DNA of 6,040 nt, taken from positions 1 through 6,040 of the forward strand of contig SHWR01000058.1 in the NCBI GenBank assembly GCA_009693745.1, read 5' to 3'. A program made the position numbers and the translations under genes. Below the pieces are notes generated by a model. It did not search any database. It was given only the letters and a program-made list of their open reading frames with translations, and was not told the origin of the DNA. Source of the DNA: Candidatus Fonsibacter sp. GTDB lineage: Bacteria; Pseudomonadota; Alphaproteobacteria; Pelagibacterales; Pelagibacteraceae. Shown piece after piece: positions 1 to 5,092 of the stretch; position 1 is the first letter of the stretch, and each line of letters starts with the position of its first letter.

Positions 1-159
1 GAAAAACCTCTTTCAAGTTTAGTTGAAATTAAAAGATTAATTAATAAAGATGCTTCATTAAAAGATGAAAGACAGACTTTTTATAAATTACTAGATAGTG
101 AGAATAAAAAGATAGGAATAAAAAGTTTTTTTGAAAAAACTAAACCTGAGTGGAAATAA
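1..159 (+). CDS. Enoyl-CoA hydratase/isomerase family protein, C-terminal end (partial)
   Basis: The frame is open from the first base to a TAA at 157-159, giving 52 residues; the 5' part lies outside the window. The translation ends in FFEKTKPEWK, which resembles the usual C-terminus of crotonase-fold enoyl-CoA hydratases and isomerases (a pattern like 'FLEKRKPxF'). It is preceded by a charged helical stretch of the kind found in the C-terminal trimerisation helices of that family. These enzymes act in the cytoplasm on CoA thioesters, typically in fatty-acid or branched-chain catabolism. The active-site region is not in the window, so the precise reaction cannot be given. The gene converges on the minus-strand ORF that ends at 211. 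Family assignment is moderate; subfamily is unknown. Confidence 0.6.
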   Translation, partial: EKPLSSLVEIKRLINKDASLKDERQTFYKLLDSENKKIGIKSFFEKTKPEWK

Positions 160-210
160 TTCCTTGTTCAAGAGAATTGATAAATTGCAACAATATTAAG
201 GTTGATGAAC

Positions 211-420
211 TTATAAATCTAATAGGTTGTTGTTCTCGTCTGTTTCTGAACCAAAAAATGCCGCTTCTTCTTCTTCGGTTATTGCTTTATTATTTATAAT
301 TGCTTGTTTCATTATAAATATTAAATCATTCAAAGATTCATCACTAAGTCCAATAGTTGTAAATCCTTTATTAAATTTTTCTTCGTACTGACTATGAATA
401 AGCATAAATTCGGCGGTCAT
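211..420 (-). CDS. Hypothetical protein, 69 aa
   Basis: I do not recognise this protein. It has 69 residues, starts MTAEFMLIHSQYEEKF, and has a central stretch likely to be helical (SDESLNDLIFIMKQAI). The C-terminus is very acidic, with a run of four glutamates (EEEEAAFFGSETDENN). There is no signal peptide, membrane segment or cysteine. The start ATG overlaps the TGA stop of an upstream minus-strand reading frame in an ATGA arrangement, typical of translationally coupled neighbours, and this favours the frame being real. The upstream partner appears truncated, so this could be the surviving downstream gene of a broken pair. Its reading frame ends 51 bases from the stop of the convergent enoyl-CoA hydratase-like gene. 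It could also be a non-functional remnant. Confidence 0.45.
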   Translation of the reverse strand: MTAEFMLIHSQYEEKFNKGFTTIGLSDESLNDLIFIMKQAIINNKAITEEEEAAFFGSETDENNNLLDL

Positions 421-587
421 AATTTTTTTAATCCTTCTACTATTTGTTTAAAACTCTCATTCGTTCTTGGTGCATAATAATTCATTAACTTTTCATATAT
501 TTTTCCTTCATCTGAATTAATTAACGTACCATATTCTGCAAATGCTTCTAGTGCTTTGGGGTAAGAATGGAAGAGTTGGAAAAAAAT
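417..587 (-). pseudogene. Remnant of an unidentified gene, 3' end only, coupled to the 69-aa ORF
   Basis: On the minus strand a frame is open from just after a stop at 588-590 down to a TGA at 417-419 (56 codons). It reads protein-like text such as HSYPKALEAFAEYGTLI and ends KQIVEGLKKL. Its stop overlaps the start of the 69-aa ORF as ATGA. There is no ATG, GTG or TTG start until codon 35, an internal methionine that would leave only 22 residues. I therefore read it as the 3' end of a gene whose 5' part was lost, with the loss boundary near the start of the SOUL gene. I could not identify the family. A chance open frame in AT-rich DNA is the alternative, though the ATGA coupling argues somewhat against that. 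Confidence 0.35.
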
Positions 588-603
588 TTAAACCTTTAAA
601 AGT

Positions 604-1116
604 ATGGCAAAAATACACGACTATACTGTTTTAAAAACGGACGGACAGTTTGAGATAAGACAATATAAAAACTTCTTAACAGCCTCAGTTGAAACCGATG
701 GTGAACGTGAAGAGGCAATCAGCAAAGGTTTTAGAATTTTATTTAAATATATAAGCGGTGAAAATAGAAACAAAGAAAGTATTTCAATGACAGTTCCGGT
801 TATGCAAAAAAGTTCTGGCAATAATAAATGGAATATTTTTTTTGTAGTTCCTAAAAAATTTGATCTGCAAAATGTTCCTCAGCCTAATGATCAAAGTATA
901 AAAATTAAAAATAATGCTGACCTTAAAGTTATTGTAATCACCTTTTCAGGATTATTTAGCGATAGTAATATTAAAGAGAATGAGATGAAGATTAGAAATT
1001 ATATAAAAGAAAAAGGACTAAAGATTGAAGACCATGCAATTTATGCTGGTTATAATGCACCTTGGACGCCTTGGTTTTTAAAGAGAAATGAAGTTTTGTT
1101 TAGATTGGTAAATTAA
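604..1116 (+). CDS. SOUL-family heme-binding protein
   Basis: This 170-residue protein matches the SOUL/HEBP family (PF04832) along its whole length. It opens with the typical 'YxVLKxDGxFEIRxY' pattern (residues 7-21) and has GEREEAISKGFRILFKYI (33-50) followed by a Gly/Asn loop and SISMTVPV (59-66). The centre has VPQPND and FSGLFSDSN, and the C-terminus has YAGYNAPWTPWFLKRNEV, where the family has YN(P/A)PWTPWFLRRNEV. Members bind heme or other tetrapyrroles; in bacteria the physiological role is not settled. There is no signal peptide, so it is likely cytoplasmic. The start is well fixed: an in-frame stop lies at 589-591 and the ATG at 604 is the first start after it. No clear Shine-Dalgarno sequence is visible. 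The gene stands alone and converges on chrA. Confidence 0.9.
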   Translation: MAKIHDYTVLKTDGQFEIRQYKNFLTASVETDGEREEAISKGFRILFKYISGENRNKESISMTVPVMQKSSGNNKWNIFFVVPKKFDLQNVPQPNDQSIKIKNNADLKVIVITFSGLFSDSNIKENEMKIRNYIKEKGLKIEDHAIYAGYNAPWTPWFLKRNEVLFRLVN

Positions 1117-1169
1117 GATTATTCGCGCTGCTTTATAAATTATTTTTTTACGGAATATTCCACTATTAA

Positions 1170-2309
1170 TTAGCTAAATATATAACCAATTATTGTAGAA
1201 GCTAGAATTACGATTGGCATAATAAAGCGTGATTTAAATGTATAGAGAATTCCAAGACTCAATAAAAATAAAAATATTATAAAAATACTTGAATTCATAA
1301 TCGGAATTAAAAAGTCAATTGCAGTAATAATTAATATTCCAACAACTCCGGCAGATACTCCGTCTAAAAATCCATGCAAAGGTTTATGTTTTAGTATTTT
1401 TTCGAAATATTTATGACCAACAAGAGTAAATAAAAAAGCGGGCAAAAAGATTGCAATTGTAACAATTATTGCACCATTTACACCCGTTGCCATGTAACCT
1501 AAGAACGTTCCAAACATTAAAAGAGGCGTTGGCAAGACACCTGTTAAAGCGATACCGTCATTAAAAACATTTTCAGTAACATCTACATAATTTCCAACAA
1601 TTCCAGATTTTAAAAATGGTAAGGCAGTGTAGGCTCCACCAAATGAAAGTAATCCAGCTTTTAGACCCTCTAATAACAAACTAGAATTTGATTGGTAAGT
1701 TGAAAAATATTTTAATAGTTCAATATTTAAATAACCTGTTACTGCAATAGATAAACTTATAATCCCAATAGCAATTGCTAAAATATTATTTTTTTTAATG
1801 AATAAATAATAGCATGTACCACAAATCAAAATATTAATTAAAAAATTTAATCCAAGCCAAGTTAAAACAAAAGATAAGATTCCAATTAAAATTAATTTTT
1901 TATTAATTAAAATATGTTCAGATATTTTGTGTGAAGCTTTTATAATTAAAGCCGCAACAGCAGGCTTTGCTCCGATAAATAATGGAAGCAATATTACAGG
2001 GCCAAGTAATTTATAAAAATATGCAAGTATAAATATAAAAATAAAACCTGGTAACATAAAACCAAGTCCTGCTAAAAATCCTCCAAGCCTCCCAGCTTTT
2101 ACCATGCCAAGATACACACACATCTCATGAGCTTCAGGGCCTGGAAGTACTTGGTATAAAGATAAAGCTCTATTAAATCTTTTTTGATTAACCCATTTTT
2201 CAACTTTTACTAACTTTTCTCTGATCATGTTGATTTGAGCAACAGGACCGCCAAACGCTAAAAAACCAAATTTAAGGAAAGTAAAAAAAATTTTAAAATA
2301 TTTTTTCAT
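1170..2309 (-). CDS. chrA: Chromate transporter (CHR family, two-domain ChrA)
   Basis: This 379-residue integral membrane protein has two homologous CHR domains in tandem, the long-chain ChrA arrangement, at near the usual length. The N-terminal domain has FGFLAFGGP (14-22), QVLPGPEAHE (53-62) and GRLGGFLAGLGFMLPG (73-88), all family hallmarks. The C-terminal domain begins near 212 with EGLKAGLLSFGGAYTALP and has GVLPTPLLMFGTFLGY (257-272), then a matching run of hydrophobic helices. Characterised ChrA proteins export chromate across the inner membrane; many environmental homologues have unknown physiological anions, so chromate is a family-level inference here. The C-terminal counterpart of the PGP motif reads PTP. 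The gene is monocistronic in the window and diverges from the 64-aa gene across 238 bases. No strong Shine-Dalgarno sequence precedes the ATG. Confidence 0.92.
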   Translation of the reverse strand: MKKYFKIFFTFLKFGFLAFGGPVAQINMIREKLVKVEKWVNQKRFNRALSLYQVLPGPEAHEMCVYLGMVKAGRLGGFLAGLGFMLPGFIFIFILAYFYKLLGPVILLPLFIGAKPAVAALIIKASHKISEHILINKKLILIGILSFVLTWLGLNFLINILICGTCYYLFIKKNNILAIAIGIISLSIAVTGYLNIELLKYFSTYQSNSSLLLEGLKAGLLSFGGAYTALPFLKSGIVGNYVDVTENVFNDGIALTGVLPTPLLMFGTFLGYMATGVNGAIIVTIAIFLPAFLFTLVGHKYFEKILKHKPLHGFLDGVSAGVVGILIITAIDFLIPIMNSSIFIIFLFLLSLGILYTFKSRFIMPIVILASTIIGYIFS

Positions 2310-2389
2310 TTATAAATTTTAACCTATATTCAATTATTGATAAGGTGTTCGAAGAGGTGATGTTTAACTCTAAAGAACCAAACAAAAAT

Positions 2390-2407
2390 ATAATTAACGT
2401 TAATTAT
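2390..2407. promoter_or_regulatory. Perfect 18-bp palindrome between chrA and the 64-aa gene
   Basis: ATAATTAACGTTAATTAT reads identically on both strands, with a 9-bp arm and no spacer. It lies 81 bases upstream of the chrA start and 140 bases before the 64-aa gene. Its size and symmetry suit the operator of a dimeric repressor. The DNA is so AT-rich that a chance palindrome is possible, and no regulator gene sits beside it. It does not resemble the Zur-type palindrome at 3455-3472. Confidence 0.35.
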
Positions 2408-2453
2408 TACTAAGTTTTATCCTTAAAAAAACCCATTAATATTGGTCTTTTAT

Positions 2454-2487
2454 TAGGTATTGACTTAAACGCATATATACCTATTAT
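2454..2487 (+). promoter_or_regulatory. Promoter of the 64-aa gene with an overlapping inverted repeat
   Basis: A good sigma70-type promoter is visible: -35 TTGACT at 2460-2465, a 16-bp spacer, and -10 TATTAT at 2482-2487, each one mismatch from consensus. Transcription would begin near 2494, giving a leader of about 54 bases. A 7-bp inverted repeat, TAGGTAT (2454-2460) and ATACCTA (2477-2483), brackets the spacer. Its half-site centres are 23 bp apart, about two helical turns, so a dimeric regulator could sit on the -35/-10 region. The regulator is not identifiable from the window. Confidence 0.55.
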
Positions 2488-2547
2488 TTGCATAACTGAT
2501 TTGCAATTTTTGCATAGCTTGTAACTAACATAGAAAAAGGAGCTAAA

Positions 2548-2742
2548 ATGCTAGAAGGTTTAAAAGGTTTAATAGCCAAGAATTTTGAAAATAAGCAAAA
2601 GGAAAAGAATATCGACAATATTAACCGTAATATGAAATCAGTTGATACTTACGGAAACGGTACAACAGGTTACAGAATTAAAAACGGTGTAAATGCCGGT
2701 AAAGTAGTTGGTCATATAACAAGACCTAAAGCAGAAATTTAA
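2548..2742 (+). CDS. Small hypothetical protein, 64 aa
   Basis: I do not recognise this protein. The first 30 residues are lysine- and asparagine-rich and probably helical (MLEGLKGLIAKNFENKQKEK). The second half is glycine-rich (YGNGTTGYRIKNGVNAGKVV, 35-54, then GHITRPKAEI). It has no cysteine, signal peptide or transmembrane helix, so it is likely a small soluble cytoplasmic protein. Evidence that it is a real gene is good: AAAAAGGAG at 2534-2542 is the strongest Shine-Dalgarno sequence in the window, five bases before the ATG. A near-consensus promoter lies upstream and a stable hairpin follows the stop. The strong signals suggest high or regulated expression. It is monocistronic and diverges from chrA. 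Confidence 0.75.
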   Translation: MLEGLKGLIAKNFENKQKEKNIDNINRNMKSVDTYGNGTTGYRIKNGVNAGKVVGHITRPKAEI

Positions 2743-2744
2743 GG

Positions 2745-2779
2745 TTTTATTTAATTGGCGAAAGCCAAGTAAATGAAAA
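2745..2779 (+). terminator. GAAA-tetraloop hairpin just after the 64-aa gene
   Basis: Three bases after the stop codon, TTGGC (2755-2759), loop GAAA (2760-2763) and GCCAA (2764-2768) form a perfect 5-bp stem with a GNRA tetraloop. After one A/G mismatch, ATTTA (2749-2753) pairs with TAAAT (2770-2774), and TTTT/AAAA can extend the base past a bulged G. There is no U-tract directly after it, so it is not a textbook intrinsic terminator; it could instead stabilise the 3' end of the mRNA. The placement makes a transcript-end function likely. Confidence 0.45.
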
Positions 2780-2780
2780 T

Positions 2781-2941
2781 CCTATAGCTCAACATCTCAA
2801 AAGATCCCTTTTCAGAATAGACTATAGGTATGTCTGATACATAAATATTCAAGCTGATTTGTAATAAATGCATTGGATGCATAGCCATAAATTGTTGTAA
2901 TAACAAAGTTATGCGAGTTACAAAAAAAAGAACCTTTGTTA
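2781..2941. other. Gene-free stretch with several inverted repeats (possible structured RNA)
   Basis: No ORF of note is present between the 64-aa gene and arsC, whose 3' ends face each other. Four inverted repeats were found by eye. CCTATAG (2781-2787) pairs with CTATAGG (2822-2828) and encloses AAAAG-ATCC-CTTTT (2799-2812). ATGCAT-TGG-ATGCAT lies at 2868-2882. TTGTAA (2895-2900) pairs with TTACAA (2918-2923) around TAAC-AAA-GTTA (2901-2911). TAACAAAG (2901-2908) can instead pair with CTTTGTTA (2934-2941), so the last two are mutually exclusive. This could be transcript-end structure for either gene or a small RNA, but short AT-rich repeats also arise by chance. Confidence 0.25.
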
Positions 2942-2978
2942 AGACTGCAATCTACCGTGTATGGATATTATTAACCTC

Positions 2979-3377
2979 TTATCTTTTTTTAGTTTTAATT
3001 AGCGCATCAAATGCTTTTCGTTTTTCCATTTTATCACCCCCTACAGCTGAGGGATCTTTAAATCTCCAATGAACTTGCAAGGGATGTCCTGGCCAAATAG
3101 GACACATTTCTTTTGCAGCGCTGTCACAAACTGTAATAACTATATGCATCTTTGGTGAATTTGCTTTTGCAAATTCATCCCAACTTTTAGAATAAAGTTT
3201 TTTAGTGTCATAGCGCATCTCTTCAGCAATTTCTTTTGCGATAGGATTGATATCTGTTTTAGGAGAGGATCCCGCACTAAATCCTATAAACTTACCTTTA
3301 CTCAAAGTATTTAATAATACTTCAGCAATAACTGATCTTGCTGAGTTGTGAGTGCAAAGAAATAAAACATTTATCAT
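2979..3377 (-). CDS. arsC: Arsenate reductase ArsC, low-molecular-weight phosphatase type
   Basis: This 132-residue cytoplasmic enzyme reduces arsenate to arsenite. The N-terminal phosphate-binding loop CTHNSARS carries the C-X5-R signature (Cys8, Arg14) directly after the first beta strand (INVLFL). Cys84 and Cys92 in TVCDSAAKEMCPIWPG are the likely partners of the thiol-disulfide relay. HWRFKDPSAVGG (103-114) contains the conserved Asp-Pro acid of the LMW phosphatase fold. The protein is slightly short: it stops at AFDALIKTKKR, where relatives usually continue with a C-terminal helix of some 10-20 residues. The ending lies at a run of seven A. There is no arsenite pump or ArsR in the window. 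It is divergent from zur. A weak AGG lies two bases before the ATG. Confidence 0.88.
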   Translation of the reverse strand: MINVLFLCTHNSARSVIAEVLLNTLSKGKFIGFSAGSSPKTDINPIAKEIAEEMRYDTKKLYSKSWDEFAKANSPKMHIVITVCDSAAKEMCPIWPGHPLQVHWRFKDPSAVGGDKMEKRKAFDALIKTKKR

Positions 3378-3430
3378 TACCTAGTTTTATCAAAAATTTA
3401 TTACACTTATATGACAATAAAGATTTAAAA

Positions 3431-3459
3431 ATTATACTTGCATTTTAGTAATTTGTTAT
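3431..3459 (-). promoter_or_regulatory. Likely arsC promoter, -35 inside the Zur-type palindrome
   Basis: On the minus strand TATAAT (complement of 3431-3436) is a perfect -10. Seventeen bases upstream, ATAACA (complement of 3454-3459) matches four of six -35 positions. Transcription would start near 3424 with a leader of about 47 bases. The -35 lies within the palindrome at 3455-3472 except for one base, so a protein bound there could also affect arsC. The weak -35 limits confidence. Confidence 0.4.
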
Positions 3460-3474
3460 GTTATAACATAACGT
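3438..3474 (+). promoter_or_regulatory. zur operon promoter, apparently giving a leaderless transcript
   Basis: TTGCAT at 3438-3443 is a plausible -35. With an 18-bp spacer, TATAAC at 3462-3467 (one mismatch from consensus) is the -10. Transcription would then begin at about 3474-3475, on or next to the A of the zur ATG. No Shine-Dalgarno sequence precedes that ATG, which agrees with a leaderless mRNA. The -10 lies wholly inside the palindrome at 3455-3472, so repressor binding would block this promoter directly. Confidence 0.5.
3455..3472. promoter_or_regulatory. Zur-box-like operator (perfect 18-bp palindrome)
   Basis: GTTATGTTATAACATAAC is a perfect palindrome of two 9-bp arms ending two bases before the zur ATG. 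It closely resembles proteobacterial Zur sites, which share arms of the type ATGTTATA/TATAACAT. Because the adjacent gene encodes a Zur with intact zinc-sensing residues, autoregulation is the natural reading: with zinc bound, the repressor would cover the -10 and silence the operon. The assignment rests on motif and position; binding has not been tested. Confidence 0.78.
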
Positions 3475-3855
3475 ATGTTACATAATGACGATTTAGTCCT
3501 AAATATTATTAAAAATAACACAAAACCACTGACGGCTTATGAAATTTTAAGCAAACTACAAAAGTTAAAAAAAATTCAGCCTATGTCTGTTTATAGATCT
3601 CTTAAAAATTTACAAACACAAGGCAAAATTCACAAATCCAACCAGAACAAAAGCTTTTTACTGTGCAAAGATGGCGATCATAAACATAATCACAATCACA
3701 ATCCAGTACTAGTTATCTGTAATGATTGTGGAAAAACTGAAGAGTTAGAGGTTAATACTTTTGGTAAGTTATTATCTAGCATTAAAACAAAAGCTAACTT
3801 TCAATTTCAGAACTTTCAAATGGAAGTTTCTTCAACTTGTAAATCTTGTAATTAA
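3475..3855 (+). CDS. zur: Zinc uptake regulator Zur (Fur family)
   Basis: This is a 126-residue Fur-family repressor. An N-terminal winged helix (about 1-62) includes the recognition-helix region PMSVYRSLKNLQTQGKIH. A C-terminal metal-binding and dimerisation domain follows. Cys82/Cys85 (ICNDCG) and Cys122/Cys125 (STCKSC) form the structural zinc site. His53, Cys64, His75 and Glu90 align by spacing with the sensing site of E. coli Zur (His77, Cys88, His96, Glu111). This favours Zur over Fur or PerR. A histidine-rich segment (HKHNHNHN, 69-76) precedes the second CxxC. The start is the ATG at 3475, directly after the operator and without a Shine-Dalgarno sequence. It heads an operon: its stop abuts the ATG of the next gene. 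It is expected to repress zinc acquisition genes when zinc is plentiful. Confidence 0.9.
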   Translation: MLHNDDLVLNIIKNNTKPLTAYEILSKLQKLKKIQPMSVYRSLKNLQTQGKIHKSNQNKSFLLCKDGDHKHNHNHNPVLVICNDCGKTEELEVNTFGKLLSSIKTKANFQFQNFQMEVSSTCKSCN

Positions 3856-4233
3856 ATGGAACACTTCTTAGAGCATTTTGAATATTTACAAGATCGTGAA
3901 ATTCTAAAAGGCTATGTTTTTGGTCTTATTCATTCAGGACTTATTATTATTGGTTATTATTCTGGATGGAGTATTAACCGAGCGCTTAAATTAATATCTA
4001 ATGGTTATATTGCAGGAATTTTTGGCGCAATTCTTGCCCATGTTTTTGCAGATCTAATAGCATCATTAGCAGATCCGCACATGCGTTCAGCAACTTTTGG
4101 TATTGTTACTGGGGGGCTTATTCCTCTTCTATTTATTCCTTTTCTTGAAAAGTATGTATCAAAATCAAAACACCACATCATGGTTGGTGATCATGAAGAT
4201 ATTCAAAAAGATTTAACAAAAGAACATAAATGA
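3856..4233 (+). CDS. Small three-helix membrane protein A of the zur operon, 125 aa
   Basis: I recognise no named family. It starts on the base after the zur stop, with no Shine-Dalgarno sequence, so translation is probably coupled to zur. Three hydrophobic segments are visible at about 19-37, 50-72 and 80-98. Polar residues inside or beside them are His26, Asn49, His62, Asp66 and Asp73; the HVFAD spacing (His-X3-Asp) in helix 2 looks like a possible metal ligand pair. The C-terminal tail is hydrophilic and histidine-bearing (KSKHH, GDHEDI, HK). There is no signal peptide; the N-terminus is acidic (MEHFLEHFEYLQDRE). It is about 61% identical over 108 aligned residues (hand count) to the next gene. 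Zur-linked position and His/Asp suggest a role in zinc movement or sensing in the inner membrane; that is inference. Confidence 0.8.
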   Translation: MEHFLEHFEYLQDREILKGYVFGLIHSGLIIIGYYSGWSINRALKLISNGYIAGIFGAILAHVFADLIASLADPHMRSATFGIVTGGLIPLLFIPFLEKYVSKSKHHIMVGDHEDIQKDLTKEHK

Positions 4234-4679
4234 AAAAAACGTTAATAATTTTTTTAATAATTTTATTTAATCAATCAATTGCTTTTGCCCAAGCTAATCC
4301 GCATGAACATTTTTCTCTAGATTTTATTCCTGAAGATTTTGTAAATGTACGAGGATTTATTTTTGGTATTGTTCATACTGGCTTATTAGTGGTTGGTTAT
4401 TATACCGGCTGGAGCCTGAATAGAATTATAAAAGTTGTCTCGAACGGTTATATTGCAGGATTATTTGGTGCAATGATTGCACATGTTGTAACCGATCTTA
4501 TTTCATCCATAGTTGATCCAAGTATCCGTCCCATGACGTTTGGGATTTTACTTGGGGGAATAACTCCTTTTATATTTATCTCTTTACTTGAAAAATATGT
4601 GGTTAAATCTAAGCACCACATTGTTGTTGGCGATCATGACGACATTAAAAAAGACTTAGAAAAAAAACATAACCATTAA
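4230..4679 (+). CDS. Small three-helix membrane protein B of the zur operon, 149 aa, with signal peptide
   Basis: This is the tandem paralogue of the preceding gene, whose last codons it overlaps by ATGA. It adds an N-terminal signal peptide (about 1-20, MKKTLIIFLI then a likely AFA cleavage site). A periplasmic N-terminal tail with PHEHFSLDF follows. The core then repeats the layout: helices at about 42-60, 73-95 and 103-121, with His49, Asn72, His85, Asp89 and Asp96 at matching positions. The tail is KSKHHIVVGDHDDI and ends in HNH. Positive residues between helices 1 and 2 and after helix 3 suggest outside N-terminus and inside C-terminus. I recognise no known family. Two diverged copies kept side by side suggest a hetero-oligomer, perhaps a zinc channel or transporter subunit pair; function is unproven. 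Confidence 0.8.
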   Translation: MKKTLIIFLIILFNQSIAFAQANPHEHFSLDFIPEDFVNVRGFIFGIVHTGLLVVGYYTGWSLNRIIKVVSNGYIAGLFGAMIAHVVTDLISSIVDPSIRPMTFGILLGGITPFIFISLLEKYVVKSKHHIVVGDHDDIKKDLEKKHNH

Positions 4680-4690
4680 GGAAAAATAAA

Positions 4691-5092
4691 ATGAATAAAC
4701 TTAAGAAATTAATTATATCTACTTCAATATTAGGTTTTGCAACTACCACCGCCCATTCACACTATGATGTTTTTGGAGGTGAGCTTGCGATAAAGGCAGG
4801 ATTTCATAGTCAGTATATATCAAAGGGAGCAGATGAAAATTCCGATCGACCTGCATATTCTCTGTCGGCAACATTTGAAAAGTCTTTAGGAGTAGTTGAT
4901 TTTTATATTGGTTATTCAACAATCTCAGCAACAGGAAATAATTACTCTATGGAAGATGCAAGATTTTTAGGAATTACCAAAAAAATTGATTCAATTACTG
5001 CTGAGGTCGGTTTATCAGAAACTCTTAAAAAGGGAGATAGTAAAAGTAATCAAAATAATGATGTGGATTTTATTTATAAATTAACTTTTTAA
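4691..5092 (+). CDS. Outer-membrane beta-barrel-like protein, N-terminal part, cut by an in-frame stop
   Basis: The first 133 codons of a longer gene lie here. A signal peptide is clear (MNKLKKLIISTSILGFATTTAHS, probable cleavage after about residue 23), and AAGG lies about nine bases before the ATG. The mature part shows alternating hydrophobic/polar strands, for example GGELAIKAGFHSQYISKG, PAYSLSATFEK and VVDFYIGYSTI, as in outer-membrane beta-barrels. It weakly resembles the uncharacterised proteobacterial Gcw_chp/TIGR02001 family. The frame ends at TAA 5090-5092, but the same frame then stays open for 104 more codons to 5405, with barrel-like text. The intact gene would encode about 238 residues. 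It is the fourth gene of the zur operon; an outer-membrane pore for metal entry is a plausible but unproven role. Confidence 0.6.
   Translation: MNKLKKLIISTSILGFATTTAHSHYDVFGGELAIKAGFHSQYISKGADENSDRPAYSLSATFEKSLGVVDFYIGYSTISATGNNYSMEDARFLGITKKIDSITAEVGLSETLKKGDSKSNQNNDVDFIYKLTF

Noticed and set aside
621..821. 66-codon minus-strand ORF
   Set aside because: It lies wholly antisense to the well-supported SOUL gene and its translation resembles no protein; it is a shadow frame.
2781..2828. tRNA-like element (7-bp closing stem, TATAGCTCAA resembling a D-arm)
   Set aside because: The enclosed stretch is too short for a cloverleaf, there is no T-loop (GTTCRA) motif and no anticodon arm, so it is not a tRNA.
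2918..2941. Intrinsic terminator for arsC using the A/T run
   Set aside because: On the minus strand the run of eight T lies in the loop between the pairing arms, not after a stem, and the stem next to it is only three or four pairs.
4743..4931. 62-codon minus-strand ORF
   Set aside because: It lies antisense to the barrel-like gene, has no start signals, and its translation is not protein-like.
5090..5092. Programmed recoding of the TAA (Sec, Pyl or frameshift)
   Set aside because: UAA is not used for selenocysteine (UGA) or pyrrolysine (UAG), no frameshift is needed to continue, and no recoding structure is obvious; mutation or sequence error is simpler.
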